A stretch of 64,000 nt of DNA from DASQUK01 sp035641315 (GTDB taxonomy: Bacteria > Actinomycetota > Acidimicrobiia > Acidimicrobiales > VFJN01), in assembly GCA_035641315.1 (NCBI GenBank), contig DASQUK010000193.1, positions 1 to 64,000 on the forward strand, given 5' to 3'. The position numbers and the translations under genes are program-made. Positions 27,308-35,976 of the stretch are shown piece after piece. The notes under the pieces were generated by a model that was not told the origin of the DNA, searched no databases, and saw only the letters and a list, made by a program, of their open reading frames with translations. Each line of letters opens with the position of its first letter. The first letter of the stretch is position 1.

Positions 27308-28116
27308 TGGACCACCTCCACCGCCAGCTCGCCCCGGTCAGCGACAGGGCTTGGGGGCTCATCGAGGAGGAGGCGGCGCGCACGCTGCGCCACTTCCTGG
27401 CGGCCCGGCCCCTGGTCGACTTCAGCGGCCCGCACGGTTGGGAGCACGCGGCCGCCAACGTCGGTCGCGTCCGGACCGTCGAGCCGGGGACCGCCGGCGA
27501 GCCCGTCGCCCACGTGCGGGCCGCCCAGCCCCTCGTCGAGCTGCGGGTCCCCATGGAGATCCCCCACGACGTGCTGGAGGCCGCGGACCGCGGGGCCCCC
27601 GATCCCGACCTGGACGCCGTCGTCGAGGGCGCCCGCCGCCTGGCCGAGGCCGAGGACCGGGCGGTGTTCCACGGCTGGGAGGCGGCCGGCATCGCCGGCA
27701 TCACCCCCAGCTCGCCGCACGAACCGCTGACGATCAGCGACAACTACGACGACTACCCGGGGATCGTCGCCCGCGCTGCCGCCCGGCTGCGGGAGGCCGG
27801 GGTGGGCGGCCCGTACGCCATCGCGCTCGGACCCCGCTGCTACACCGGGGTCATCGAGACGACCGAGCACGGCGGCTACCCGGTGCTCGAGCACATCAAG
27901 CTGATCCTCGGGGGCCCCATCGCCTGGGCACCGGCCGTCGACGGCGCGGTCGTCCTCAGCCTGCGGGGCGGCGACTACGAGCTGGTCTGTGGCCAGGACA
28001 CCTCGATCGGCTACCGGCGCCACGACGACGCCGTGGTCGAGCTGTACCTCGAGGAGAGCCTGACGTTCGTGGTGCGGGACGCCCGGGCAGGGATCGGCCT
28101 CGTCTACCCGAGCTGA
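27307..28116 (+). CDS. Encapsulin shell protein (HK97-fold nanocompartment)
   Basis: 269 aa, family 1. HK97-like capsid fold: DRAWGLIEEEAARTLRHFLAARPLVDFSGPHGW at the N-terminus is the typical opening, LEAADRGAPDPDLDAVVEGARRLAEAEDRAVFHG is the central helix, and LYLEESLTFVV is near the end. It forms the shell around the ferritin-like cargo encoded just upstream. Start at the TGATG overlap. Confidence 0.9.
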   Translation: MDHLHRQLAPVSDRAWGLIEEEAARTLRHFLAARPLVDFSGPHGWEHAAANVGRVRTVEPGTAGEPVAHVRAAQPLVELRVPMEIPHDVLEAADRGAPDPDLDAVVEGARRLAEAEDRAVFHGWEAAGIAGITPSSPHEPLTISDNYDDYPGIVARAAARLREAGVGGPYAIALGPRCYTGVIETTEHGGYPVLEHIKLILGGPIAWAPAVDGAVVLSLRGGDYELVCGQDTSIGYRRHDDAVVELYLEESLTFVVRDARAGIGLVYPS

Positions 28117-28117
28117 C

Positions 28118-29983
28118 CTACCCCCGCTGGACCGCAGCCGTAGGCACCAACTGGCGGGCGCAGCTGACGATCGCGTCGGCGTCGATGCCGGCCGCGGCCA
28201 ACAGCTCGGCCGGAGTGCCGGAGCCGGGCATGTCCCGTACGGCAAGCGGGACCACCCGCGGCGGCCGGTCCGCGTCGGCGAGCGCCGCCGCCACGGCGTC
28301 GCCGAGCCCGCCCTCGGCCCAGTGGTCCTCGACGGTGATCACCGGCCCCGCGCCGTCGGGCGTCGCGTCGACCGCCGCCCGCAACGTCGCCCCGTCGAGA
28401 GGCTTGATCGAGTAGGCGTCGATCACCCGGGCGGCGATGCCGTCGCCGGCGAGGCGATCGGCGGCGGTGAGCGCCTCGTGGACGGTGACGCCGCTGGCGA
28501 CGATCACGAGGCCGTCGGCATCGGACGACCGCAGGACCCGGCTGCCGCCGATCTCGAAACGCTCGCCGGGCCCGTAGATCACCGGCGTCGCGCCCCGCAG
28601 CGTCCGCAGGTACGCGATGCCCGGGTGATCGGCCATCGCGGCGACGAGCCGGGCGGCCTGGTTGGCGTCGCAGGGCTGCAGCACGGCGCTGCCGTGCACG
28701 GCCCGCAGCATGGCGATGTCCTCCAGGCCCATCTGCGAGGGACCGTCCTCGCCGATCGACACGCCGGCGTGCGACCCGCACAGGCACAGCCGGGCCCGGC
28801 TGACCGCCGCCATGCGGATGAAGTCGAACGCCCGCGTCAGGAATGCCGCGAACGTGGACACGAACGGCCGCCAGCCCCGCGCCTGCAAGCCCACCGCCGC
28901 CGCCAGCATCTGCTGCTCGGCGATGTACATCTCGAAGTACCGCTCGGGGTGGGCCTTGGCGAAGATCTCGGCATAGGTCGAGTTGTTGACCTCGCCGTCG
29001 AGGGCCACGACGTCGCCGCGGGCGTGGCCGAGGGCGGCCAGCGCCTCGCCGTAGGCCTTGCGGGTGGCGACCTCGTCGCCCACGTCCCACGCCGGCAGCT
29101 GCAGGTCGCCGGACTCGAACCGGAACGGCGCCTCGGCCGAGGCGGGCTTGGCGACGTCCACCGGCAGCGTGCGCAAGCCGCCCAGCTCGGCGATCGCGGC
29201 CTCCGGATCGGCCAACGGCTTGCCGTGGGCGCCGTTCACGTTCTCGACGGCGGCGACCCCCTTGCCCTTCACCGTCCGGGCGATGACGACCGTGGGGCGC
29301 CCCGGTGTGGCCGCCGCCTCGGCGAGAGCACCGTCGATCGCGGCCACGTCGTGGCCGTCGATGGCCACGGCGTGCCAGCCCAGGGCCCGCGCCCGTTCGA
29401 CGTAGCTGGCGAGGTCCCAGCCGTGCATGGTCTCGCCCCGCTGGCCGAGGCGGTTGACGTCCACGATCGCCGTCAGGTTGTCGAGGCCCTCGTGGCCGGC
29501 GTGCTCGAATGCCTCCCACATCGAGCCCTCGGCCATCTCGCTGTCCCCGCACAGCACCCACACCCGGTAGCCGAGGCGGTCGAGGCGCCTGCCCGCCAGG
29601 GCGATGCCCACCCCAGCGGGTAGGCCCTGGCCCAGCGAGCCGGTGGCGACATCGACCCAGGGGAGCACCGGGGCGGGATGCCCCTCGAGCCGGCTGCCGA
29701 AGCGGCGGAAGCTGAGGAGCTCCTCGTCGGAGATGGCGCCCATCGCCTTGAGTAGTGCGTACAACAGGGGCGAGGCGTGGCCCTTGGAGAAGATGACGTG
29801 GTCGTTGTTGGGATCGTCGGGGGCAGCCACGTCGTAGTGGAGGTGGCGGGCCACCAGCACGGCCATCAAGTCGGCCGCCGACATCGATGACGTCGGATGG
29901 CCCGAGCCGGCGGCGGCGGACGCGCGCACGGAGTCGACGCGCAGCTGCTGGCCCAGCTCTCGTAGGTACTCCAGGTCGTCCAT
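28118..29983 (-). CDS. Transketolase, animal/actinobacterial TKT type
   Basis: 621 aa. TPP enzyme of the pentose phosphate pathway: GHPTSSMSAADL, FSKGHASPLLYA, the TPP motif CGDSEMAEGSMWEAFEHAG...DVNRLGQ, a pyrimidine-binding half with VNNSTYAEIFAKAHPERYFEMYIAEQQM, and a C-terminal domain. Length and the NRLGQ motif fit the shorter TKT type found in animals and many actinobacteria. The GDG motif reads GDS. ATG 29983 has GGAGGTGACC upstream. Convergent with encapsulin, with one base between the stops. Confidence 0.88.
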   Translation of the reverse strand: MDDLEYLRELGQQLRVDSVRASAAAGSGHPTSSMSAADLMAVLVARHLHYDVAAPDDPNNDHVIFSKGHASPLLYALLKAMGAISDEELLSFRRFGSRLEGHPAPVLPWVDVATGSLGQGLPAGVGIALAGRRLDRLGYRVWVLCGDSEMAEGSMWEAFEHAGHEGLDNLTAIVDVNRLGQRGETMHGWDLASYVERARALGWHAVAIDGHDVAAIDGALAEAAATPGRPTVVIARTVKGKGVAAVENVNGAHGKPLADPEAAIAELGGLRTLPVDVAKPASAEAPFRFESGDLQLPAWDVGDEVATRKAYGEALAALGHARGDVVALDGEVNNSTYAEIFAKAHPERYFEMYIAEQQMLAAAVGLQARGWRPFVSTFAAFLTRAFDFIRMAAVSRARLCLCGSHAGVSIGEDGPSQMGLEDIAMLRAVHGSAVLQPCDANQAARLVAAMADHPGIAYLRTLRGATPVIYGPGERFEIGGSRVLRSSDADGLVIVASGVTVHEALTAADRLAGDGIAARVIDAYSIKPLDGATLRAAVDATPDGAGPVITVEDHWAEGGLGDAVAAALADADRPPRVVPLAVRDMPGSGTPAELLAAAGIDADAIVSCARQLVPTAAVQRG

Positions 29984-30117
29984 GGTCACCTCCGGTGTCG
30001 GCCTCCTCGGCACCTACCCGCCCACGATGCCCCGACACCCGCCGTCTTCCAAGACTTTCGCACCGATCCGGTGCCTGTCCCTTCAAGGACGCGGGTCGTG
30101 ACTTGCGCCACAACCGC

Positions 30118-30148
30118 TTGACCTCAAGTTCACTTCAACAATTAGAAG
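30118..30148 (+). promoter_or_regulatory. Promoter with 19-bp spacer and MerR-like dyad upstream of the MFS gene
   Basis: -35-like TTGACC (30118-30123) and -10-like TAGAAG (30143-30148) are 19 bases apart, the long spacing typical of MerR-family targets. The spacer starts ACCTCAAGTTCACTT, which resembles half of the ACCTCAAGTTAACTTGAGGT-type operator. No merR gene is in the window. Confidence 0.35.
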
Positions 30149-30156
30149 TGAGGGCC

Positions 30157-31746
30157 ATGCTCGCAGGAACTCCTGACCCCCGCCGGTGGAAGACGCTGGG
30201 CGTCCTCTGCCTCAGCCTCACGATCGTGATGGTCGCCAACATGAGCCTCAACGTGGCCATCCCGGCGATGGCGCGAGACCTCGACGCCTCGACCAGCTCG
30301 CTCCAGTGGATCGTCGACGCCTACGCCCTCGTGTTCGCCGGTCTGCTGTTCACGGCCGGCACCATCGGCGACCGCTTCGGGCGCAAGGGGGCGCTCCAGG
30401 GCGGCCTGGTCCTGTTCCTCGTGGGCGCCGCCGTGGCCACCCTGGCCCAGACGGCCGCCATGGTCATCGCCGCCCGCGTGACCATGGGAGTGGCGGCGGC
30501 CTTCGTCATGCCGTCGACCCTGTCGATCCTGACCAACGTCTTCCCTGCCCACGAGCGGGGGCGGGCCATCGGCATCTGGGCGGGCGTGGCGGCCGGGGGT
30601 GCCTCCATCGGTGCCCCCACGTCGGGGTTCCTGCTCGAGCACTTCTGGTGGGGCTCGGTGTTCCTGGTCAACGTGCCCCTGATCGTCCTGGCACTGGTCG
30701 CCGGCAGCCGCCTGGTGCCCACCTCCAAGGACCCCTCCGGCCGGCCCCTCGACGTCCCGGGCGCGCTGCTGTCGATCCTCGGGGTGGGAAGCCTGGTGTT
30801 CGCGATCATCGAAGGACCCGAGCACGGCTGGGGTTCGGCCCCGACGCTCGCCACGTTCGGGGCGGCGGCGGTGCTGCTCGCCCTGTTCGCCTGGCGGGAG
30901 CACGCCGCCCGCCAACCCATGCTCGACCTGGCGCTGTTCCGCGACCGCCGCTTCACCGTGGCCTCCGGCGGCATCGCCCTCGCCTACTTCGCCATGTTCG
31001 GCACGTTCTTCCTGGTGGCTCAGTACGTCCAACTGGTGCTGGGGTACTCGGCGCTGGAGGCCGGGCTCACCGTGCTCCCCGTGTCGTTCGTGATGCTGGC
31101 GCTGGCCCCCCAGGTCCCCCGCTTCGTGGCCCGCTTCGGCGCAGGCCGGGTCGTGCCCGTCGGGCTCGTCCTCATCGCCTCGGGCCTTGGGATCCTGTCG
31201 CAGCTCGACACCGAGAGCTCGGTGTGGGTGGTGATCCTGGCGTTCGTCCCCCTGGCCGCCGGGATCGCCAGCACCGGCAATCCGCTCACCACCCTGGTGA
31301 TGTCGTCGGTGCCGACCGACCGCGCCGGCGTCGGCTCCGCCATGAACGACACCAGCCGCGAGCTCGGGGGCGCCCTCGGGGTGGCGGCCCTGGGGTCCCT
31401 CGTCGCTACCCAGTTCACCGGGTCGTTGGGCCCCGCGGCGGCGGGCCTACCCGGCCCGGCGCAGGCCGCCGCCAGCACGGGCCTGGCCGGCGCCCTCGGC
31501 GTCGCCCGCGACCTCCCCGGCCCGGCGGGGGCGGCGCTGGCCGACGCGGCCCGGGCGGCGTTCGTCGACGGCTTCGGCCTGGCGGCGCTGGTGGCGGCCG
31601 GCATGATGCTGGCGGCCGCGCTCGGGGCCTTCCTGCTGCTGCCCCGCCCCGCCGGCCGTACGGCGACCGCGCCGGTGGGCGTCGCCGCTACTCCCGCCAC
31701 TGCCGGCGATGGCACGCGGGAGCCGGTGCCGGCGATTGCTGATTAG
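30157..31746 (+). CDS. DHA2-type (14-TM) MFS efflux transporter
   Basis: 529 aa. Motif A GDRFGRKGAL between TM2 and TM3, motif C region GIWAGVAAGGASIGAPTSGFLLEHFWW and about 14 hydrophobic segments, as in EmrB/QacA drug exporters. The proton-coupled substrate is unknown. ATG start; a GTG nine bases upstream is possible. Confidence 0.82.
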   Translation: MLAGTPDPRRWKTLGVLCLSLTIVMVANMSLNVAIPAMARDLDASTSSLQWIVDAYALVFAGLLFTAGTIGDRFGRKGALQGGLVLFLVGAAVATLAQTAAMVIAARVTMGVAAAFVMPSTLSILTNVFPAHERGRAIGIWAGVAAGGASIGAPTSGFLLEHFWWGSVFLVNVPLIVLALVAGSRLVPTSKDPSGRPLDVPGALLSILGVGSLVFAIIEGPEHGWGSAPTLATFGAAAVLLALFAWREHAARQPMLDLALFRDRRFTVASGGIALAYFAMFGTFFLVAQYVQLVLGYSALEAGLTVLPVSFVMLALAPQVPRFVARFGAGRVVPVGLVLIASGLGILSQLDTESSVWVVILAFVPLAAGIASTGNPLTTLVMSSVPTDRAGVGSAMNDTSRELGGALGVAALGSLVATQFTGSLGPAAAGLPGPAQAAASTGLAGALGVARDLPGPAGAALADAARAAFVDGFGLAALVAAGMMLAAALGAFLLLPRPAGRTATAPVGVAATPATAGDGTREPVPAIAD

Positions 31747-31776
31747 GCCAGATCCGAGGGGGTAGGCCGACGCTGC

Positions 31777-31968
31777 ATGAACGATGACCAACTCTCGTGG
31801 CGCGAACGCAACGTGCTCGAGGCACTGGAGGAGTCGTTGGCGGTGGACGACCCGGCGTTCGTGACGCGGTTCGCGCTCGAGGCCCAGGCGCTCGACGAAC
31901 GGCCTCGGCGATGGACCGGCCCCCTCCGTTGGTTCCATCGCCGGGGCCATCGCGAGCCGGACGTGTAG
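31777..31968 (+). CDS. Short DUF3040-like protein
   Basis: 63 aa. LSWRERNVLEALEESLAVDDPAFVTRFALEA resembles the N-terminal helix of DUF3040 proteins, which normally continue into two membrane segments. Here the protein stops after 63 residues, so it is a short form or a remnant. No membrane segment. Confidence 0.5.
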   Translation: MNDDQLSWRERNVLEALEESLAVDDPAFVTRFALEAQALDERPRRWTGPLRWFHRRGHREPDV

Positions 31969-32005
31969 AGCCAGCCGGACGTCTACAGCCGCACCCGGTG
32001 AAACC

Positions 32006-32044
32006 GGTTGTAGCCATGCGGCCTATCACCGCATGGCTACAACC
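32006..32044. terminator. Perfect 16-bp hairpin between convergent genes
   Basis: GGTTGTAGCCATGCGG (32006-32021) pairs exactly with 32029-32044; the loop is CCTATCA. It lies between the DUF3040-like gene and a minus-strand gene. No T-tract. Confidence 0.6.
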
Positions 32045-32070
32045 AGACGGGGTTGGCGGGTGGTCGTGAC

Positions 32071-32676
32071 CTAGTGCTGCTGGACGATTCGGCCGTGGCT
32101 ACGGCGGCGGAACGTCGGGCTGCTCCGCTCGACCGTGACCATCGGCCGCGGCAGCATCAGCAGCACGGCGAGCGTGCCGCCGGCGGCGGCGAGCGCGATG
32201 GCCCACCAGCGCTCGATCGCCAGCTCGGTCTCGAACAGGCCGGGATCGATCGCTGCGACGGCTGCTGCGACCGCAGCGGCGAGGCACACGAACGCCGTCA
32301 GGGCCCGGACGCCGGCAAGGCCGAGGATCACGAGCAGCGCACCCACACCGACCTCGATGGCGGCGAGGAGCGGCGTGTGGTTGATGTTGGCCACGTCCTC
32401 GACGGGCGTGTACCAGGTCTCATTGATCTCCGTGCGGACGAGCGCCACGATGCCGAGCGCGGCTAGCGCGGCGCCGGCGAGGACGACGAGCACGTTCACG
32501 GGGTTCCAGCCGGCGTCGACCAGCTCCCGGCGCTCGAGGTACTCGGGCTCGACCGCCTCGTCACGCACCACGTCGTCGCTGACCACGTCGCGCCGAACCG
32601 CGTCGTCACCGATCGTGTCGTCGCGCAGCTCGTCACGATCGTCGGGTAGCTCACGTCTCCGGGGAAGCAGACGCAT
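32071..32676 (-). CDS. Four-TM membrane protein of unknown function
   Basis: 201 aa. Arg/Asp-rich cytoplasmic N-terminus (1-55), then four membrane helices (about 57-80, 105-125, 128-145, 155-175) with a conserved-looking WYTPVEDVANINHTPLLAA loop. The pattern resembles small actinobacterial envelope proteins, but no family is certain. Strong AAGGAGG ribosome binding site before the ATG. Confidence 0.6.
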   Translation of the reverse strand: MRLLPRRRELPDDRDELRDDTIGDDAVRRDVVSDDVVRDEAVEPEYLERRELVDAGWNPVNVLVVLAGAALAALGIVALVRTEINETWYTPVEDVANINHTPLLAAIEVGVGALLVILGLAGVRALTAFVCLAAAVAAAVAAIDPGLFETELAIERWWAIALAAAGGTLAVLLMLPRPMVTVERSSPTFRRRSHGRIVQQH

Positions 32677-32754
32677 GGCAGTTCCTCCTTGGGGTCACTC
32701 GCGCTCCTACCCGCTGGTAAGCGGGCCAAACGAGCCGCCGCCGCCGGTGGCGGC

Positions 32755-33678
32755 TCACTCACCGTCGAGGAAGCGGACGGTGGCGGCGGCGAACCGCTCG
32801 GGATCCTCGATCATCGGGTAGTGGCCGACCCCGTCCAGGGTGGCGGGAGTCGCATCGGGGCGGCGCTCGAGCAACCGGTCGACCATGGCCACGACCGCGA
32901 TCGGGTCCCGGTCGCCCCACACCACGCCGAGTGGCGACGGGTGGCGTTCGATGGCACCGGTGAAGCGGGCCTCCTCGGCCCTGCGGTCCTCGATGTAGCG
33001 AATGGTGCGGGGCAACAGGTGGTGCCCGTCGTTGCGGGCGATCAGGGCCCACTGCGCGGCCAGCTCGTCGGGGCCGGGTTGGTGGTCGGGCGCGAAGGTG
33101 GCGGCGAGCGCCGTCCGCATGGCGGCGCCCTCGTCACGCTCGCCAGCAGGCCGCTCCCCGGCCGAGCGCTGCGCTGGCGGCTCCAGCCGGGCGTCGGGCA
33201 GGTCGAGGAGGAACAGCTGGCCCGGCGTCAGCTGGGCCAGCTCGAGGTAGATGGAGCCGTTGGCCAGCACGCGCCGGCTGATCTCGAAGTCGAGGTCGCC
33301 GTCGAGGTCTCGGGCCAGCAGCTCGCCGCCGACGCTGTCGCCCATGTCGTGGGTGACGAGCGCGATCCGCCCCAGCCCCAGGGCCGCGCACACGGACTCG
33401 GCGACGTCCGCCTGGTGACGCAGGCTGTAGCGGCGGTCGGGTTTCGCCGACAGGCCGAACCCGGGGAAGTCGAAGGCCACCACCCGGCGCCGTCGGCTCA
33501 GCGCCGGTAGCACGTGGCGCCAATCGAACGAGCAGGTAGGGAACCCGTGGAGCAGCAGCACCGGGTCGAGGCCGGCGTCGTCGGCCGGCGGCTGGTCGAG
33601 CACCCAGACCTCGCCCTGGGGCAGGGACAGCAGCCGGCCCCTGGCCTCCCACGCGGTGACGCCGGCCGGCTCAGCCAT
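32755..33678 (-). CDS. Alpha/beta hydrolase (epoxide hydrolase/haloalkane dehalogenase-like)
   Basis: 307 aa. HGFPTCSFDWRHVLP (oxyanion HGFP), FDFPGFGLSAKP, a nucleophile elbow THDMGDSVGG in which Asp takes the nucleophile position, WGDRDPIAVV and the catalytic His in GVGHYPMIE. An Asp nucleophile points to an epoxide hydrolase or dehalogenase-like enzyme rather than an esterase. The start overlaps the TetR stop (ATGGCTGA), so regulator and enzyme are co-expressed. Confidence 0.78.
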   Translation of the reverse strand: MAEPAGVTAWEARGRLLSLPQGEVWVLDQPPADDAGLDPVLLLHGFPTCSFDWRHVLPALSRRRRVVAFDFPGFGLSAKPDRRYSLRHQADVAESVCAALGLGRIALVTHDMGDSVGGELLARDLDGDLDFEISRRVLANGSIYLELAQLTPGQLFLLDLPDARLEPPAQRSAGERPAGERDEGAAMRTALAATFAPDHQPGPDELAAQWALIARNDGHHLLPRTIRYIEDRRAEEARFTGAIERHPSPLGVVWGDRDPIAVVAMVDRLLERRPDATPATLDGVGHYPMIEDPERFAAATVRFLDGE

Positions 33679-34270
33679 CGTCCGCGTCCAGCAACGCCAG
33701 CAGCGTCCGGCGCACGACGGCTGCGGCGCGCTCGGCGCCGAGCCCCGCGTGGCTGCGGAGGTAGTCGACGTTCTCGAGGCTGGCGGTCGCCTCCAGGGCG
33801 GCCGCCAGCTCGCGCCGTGCCGGGCCCCGCCGAGCACGCAGCTCGCGTTCGAACAGCGCCGCCACCTGGCCGCCCAGCAGCCGGCGCCGCGCACGGAGCG
33901 TGCTGGCCACCACCGGCGAGGACAGGGACAGCAGCGCCGCGGCCCGGGCCACGCCGATGACGGCGGCGTACAACCGGAGCCGCTGCTCGACGAGCGCCGC
34001 CGCCCTCGTGCTGCGGTCGCCCTCGGGGGAGGGTGCGTCGAACAGGGAGTGGACCCGCCCCCACTGCCGGTCGATGGCCGCCCGAGCCAGGGCCTCGAGG
34101 TCGTCGAAGTGCCGGAACACCGAGCGTGGCGAGACACCGGCGCGCGCCGCGATGTCGGCCACCCCGGGGCGGAGGATGCCGTCGTCGTAGAGCGAGAGCA
34201 GTGCGTCGACGACCGCGGTGCGGCTGCGCTCGGCCCGCTGGTGGCGCCCGTCGAGGGCGACGTCGCTCAC
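33671..34270 (-). CDS. TetR-family regulator
   Basis: 199 aa from GTG 34270; in-frame ATG/TTG codons further upstream lie inside the operator palindrome. HTH at about 15-60 (LRPGVADIAARAGVSPRSVFRHFDDLEALA), then a variable ligand-binding helical domain. Divergent from a sulfatase-dehalogenase pair and upstream of the hydrolase gene; it probably controls both. Confidence 0.75.
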   Translation of the reverse strand: MSDVALDGRHQRAERSRTAVVDALLSLYDDGILRPGVADIAARAGVSPRSVFRHFDDLEALARAAIDRQWGRVHSLFDAPSPEGDRSTRAAALVEQRLRLYAAVIGVARAAALLSLSSPVVASTLRARRRLLGGQVAALFERELRARRGPARRELAAALEATASLENVDYLRSHAGLGAERAAAVVRRTLLALLDADDG

Positions 34271-34287
34271 CCTCCCGACGCTAGCTA

Positions 34288-34306
34288 TTGACATAGTGAG
34301 TGTCAA
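34288..34306. promoter_or_regulatory. TetR operator candidate
   Basis: TTGACA-N7-TGTCAA is an inverted repeat in the divergent promoter between the TetR and sulfatase genes. TTGACA may also serve as a -35 element for the plus strand. It overlaps the two most upstream start codons of the TetR gene, supporting the later start. Confidence 0.5.
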
Positions 34307-34354
34307 ATCATAGTGTCACCACAACTGCCAATATTTTCCGGAGGGGGCATCGGC

Positions 34355-35938
34355 GTGGGCCGCAACATCCTGTTCGTCACCACCGACCAGCAGCGCTACG
34401 ACGCGCTCGGCTGCAACGGCGGCACCATCGCCCGCACGCCCGTCGTCGACGGGCTGGCCGCAGCCGGCATCACCTACCGGCGGGCCTACAACCAGAACAC
34501 CGTGTGCATGCCCGCCCGCTGCACGATCCTCACCGGGCAGTACCCCCGCACCCACGGCGTCGTCGCCAACGGCATCGCCCTCCCCACCGACGCCCCCAGC
34601 GTCGCCGCCCACCTCGCCGAGAAGGCCGGCTACCGCACGGCGCTCGTGGGCAAGGCGCACTTCGAGCCGGGATTCGATCCCGGCAACCGCTGGGAAGAGA
34701 ACGCCCGCGCGGCCCGCGGCGACACCGGCCCGTGGCGAGGGTTCGAGCACGCCATCAACGCGGTCCACGTGGCCGCCTTCCGAGGGCGGGCGCTGTCGCA
34801 CTACGGGCGTTGGCTGGCGGAGCACCATCCCGAGCACCTGGAGAGCTTCGCTCCCCTGCTCGGCGCCGAGCCCGGCGGCGACACCGGCGCCCCCGAGACC
34901 AGGCACAACCCCATCCCGCGTGGCTGGTACCACACCGACTGGGCCGCCGACCGCTGCATCGACTGGCTCGACACGGTGGACGATGCCGACGACTGGTTCT
35001 GCTGGCTCAGCTTCCCCGACCCCCACCATCCCTGGGACCCGCCCCAGTCCGAGATGCGCCGGGTCGATTGGCGCGAGCTCGACCTCCCGCCCGGCCACCC
35101 GGGCGACCCCGAGGCGGTGCGCAAGCTCCTGGCCACCCGGCCGGCGCACTGGCTGCGTTGGTACGAGGGCACGTTCGTCAACGCCGAGGGCGGGCCCATG
35201 GCGTTCTCGCCCGGGACGCTCACCCACGACCAGGTGCGCGAGATCAACGCCCGGGTCCACGTCATGAACGAGCTGATCGACGAGGCGCTCGGCCGCGTGC
35301 TCGCCGCCGTCGACGAGCGGGGTTGGACCGCCGACACCGACGTGATCTTCACCACCGACCACGGCGAGCTCCAGGGCGACCTGGGTCTGCTGTACAAGGG
35401 CCCGTTCCACGTCGACGCCCTCATGCGGCTGCCGCTGGTGTGGCGTCCCGCACCGTCAGCCGGGGCGGCGCCGGCCGAGGTCGGCGACCCGGTCGGCCAG
35501 GTCGACCTGGCGCCCACGTTCTGCGCCATCGCCGGCGTGGAGCCCGCACCGTGGATGCAGGGGCGGGCGCTGCCGCTGGCCGACGGCGCCGGCACCCACG
35601 AGCGGGCGCTGTGCCAGTGGGACAGCCAGTTCCCCGGCTACGGCATGCACCTGCGCTCGATCTACCGCGACGGCTGGCTGTGCACCGTCTACGAGGAGAG
35701 CACCGACGGTCGGCCCAACGGGATGGAGCGCACCTGGGGCGACGCCGTCCTGCGCCCGTGCGGGGTCCACTACGACGGCAGCGAGGGCGAGCTGTACCAC
35801 CTCGACGACGATCCCCACCAGTGGCACAACCGCTGGGATGATCCCGCGTGCCGGTCGCTGCGCCGCGACCTCGTGGCCGACCTCTACGACTCGCTGCCGA
35901 CCGAGCGCCGGGTGCTCCCGGTCGACGCTCCCGCCTGA
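34355..35938 (+). CDS. Sulfatase (alkaline-phosphatase fold)
   Basis: 527 aa from GTG 34355, with GGAGGGGG eight bases upstream; an earlier in-frame GTG at 34313 is less likely. The formylglycine motif CMPARCTILTGQ has C51 as the residue to be converted. Metal ligands are in VTTDQQRYDALG and IFTTDHGE. Cytoplasmic: no signal peptide. Maturation needs an FGE or anSME enzyme, which is not in the window. The pairing with a dehalogenase and a TetR gene suggests degradation of an organosulfate or a halogenated organic; substrate unknown. Confidence 0.82.
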   Translation: MGRNILFVTTDQQRYDALGCNGGTIARTPVVDGLAAAGITYRRAYNQNTVCMPARCTILTGQYPRTHGVVANGIALPTDAPSVAAHLAEKAGYRTALVGKAHFEPGFDPGNRWEENARAARGDTGPWRGFEHAINAVHVAAFRGRALSHYGRWLAEHHPEHLESFAPLLGAEPGGDTGAPETRHNPIPRGWYHTDWAADRCIDWLDTVDDADDWFCWLSFPDPHHPWDPPQSEMRRVDWRELDLPPGHPGDPEAVRKLLATRPAHWLRWYEGTFVNAEGGPMAFSPGTLTHDQVREINARVHVMNELIDEALGRVLAAVDERGWTADTDVIFTTDHGELQGDLGLLYKGPFHVDALMRLPLVWRPAPSAGAAPAEVGDPVGQVDLAPTFCAIAGVEPAPWMQGRALPLADGAGTHERALCQWDSQFPGYGMHLRSIYRDGWLCTVYEESTDGRPNGMERTWGDAVLRPCGVHYDGSEGELYHLDDDPHQWHNRWDDPACRSLRRDLVADLYDSLPTERRVLPVDAPA

Positions 35939-35976
35939 ACCGCCGGCACCGCTCCCCACACCTCCCGGAGGACCCG

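Noticed and set aside
29887..30156. N-terminal extension of the MFS transporter by about 90 residues
   Set aside because: The extension is Arg/Pro-rich, runs through the transketolase leader and the likely promoter, and is not part of MFS proteins.
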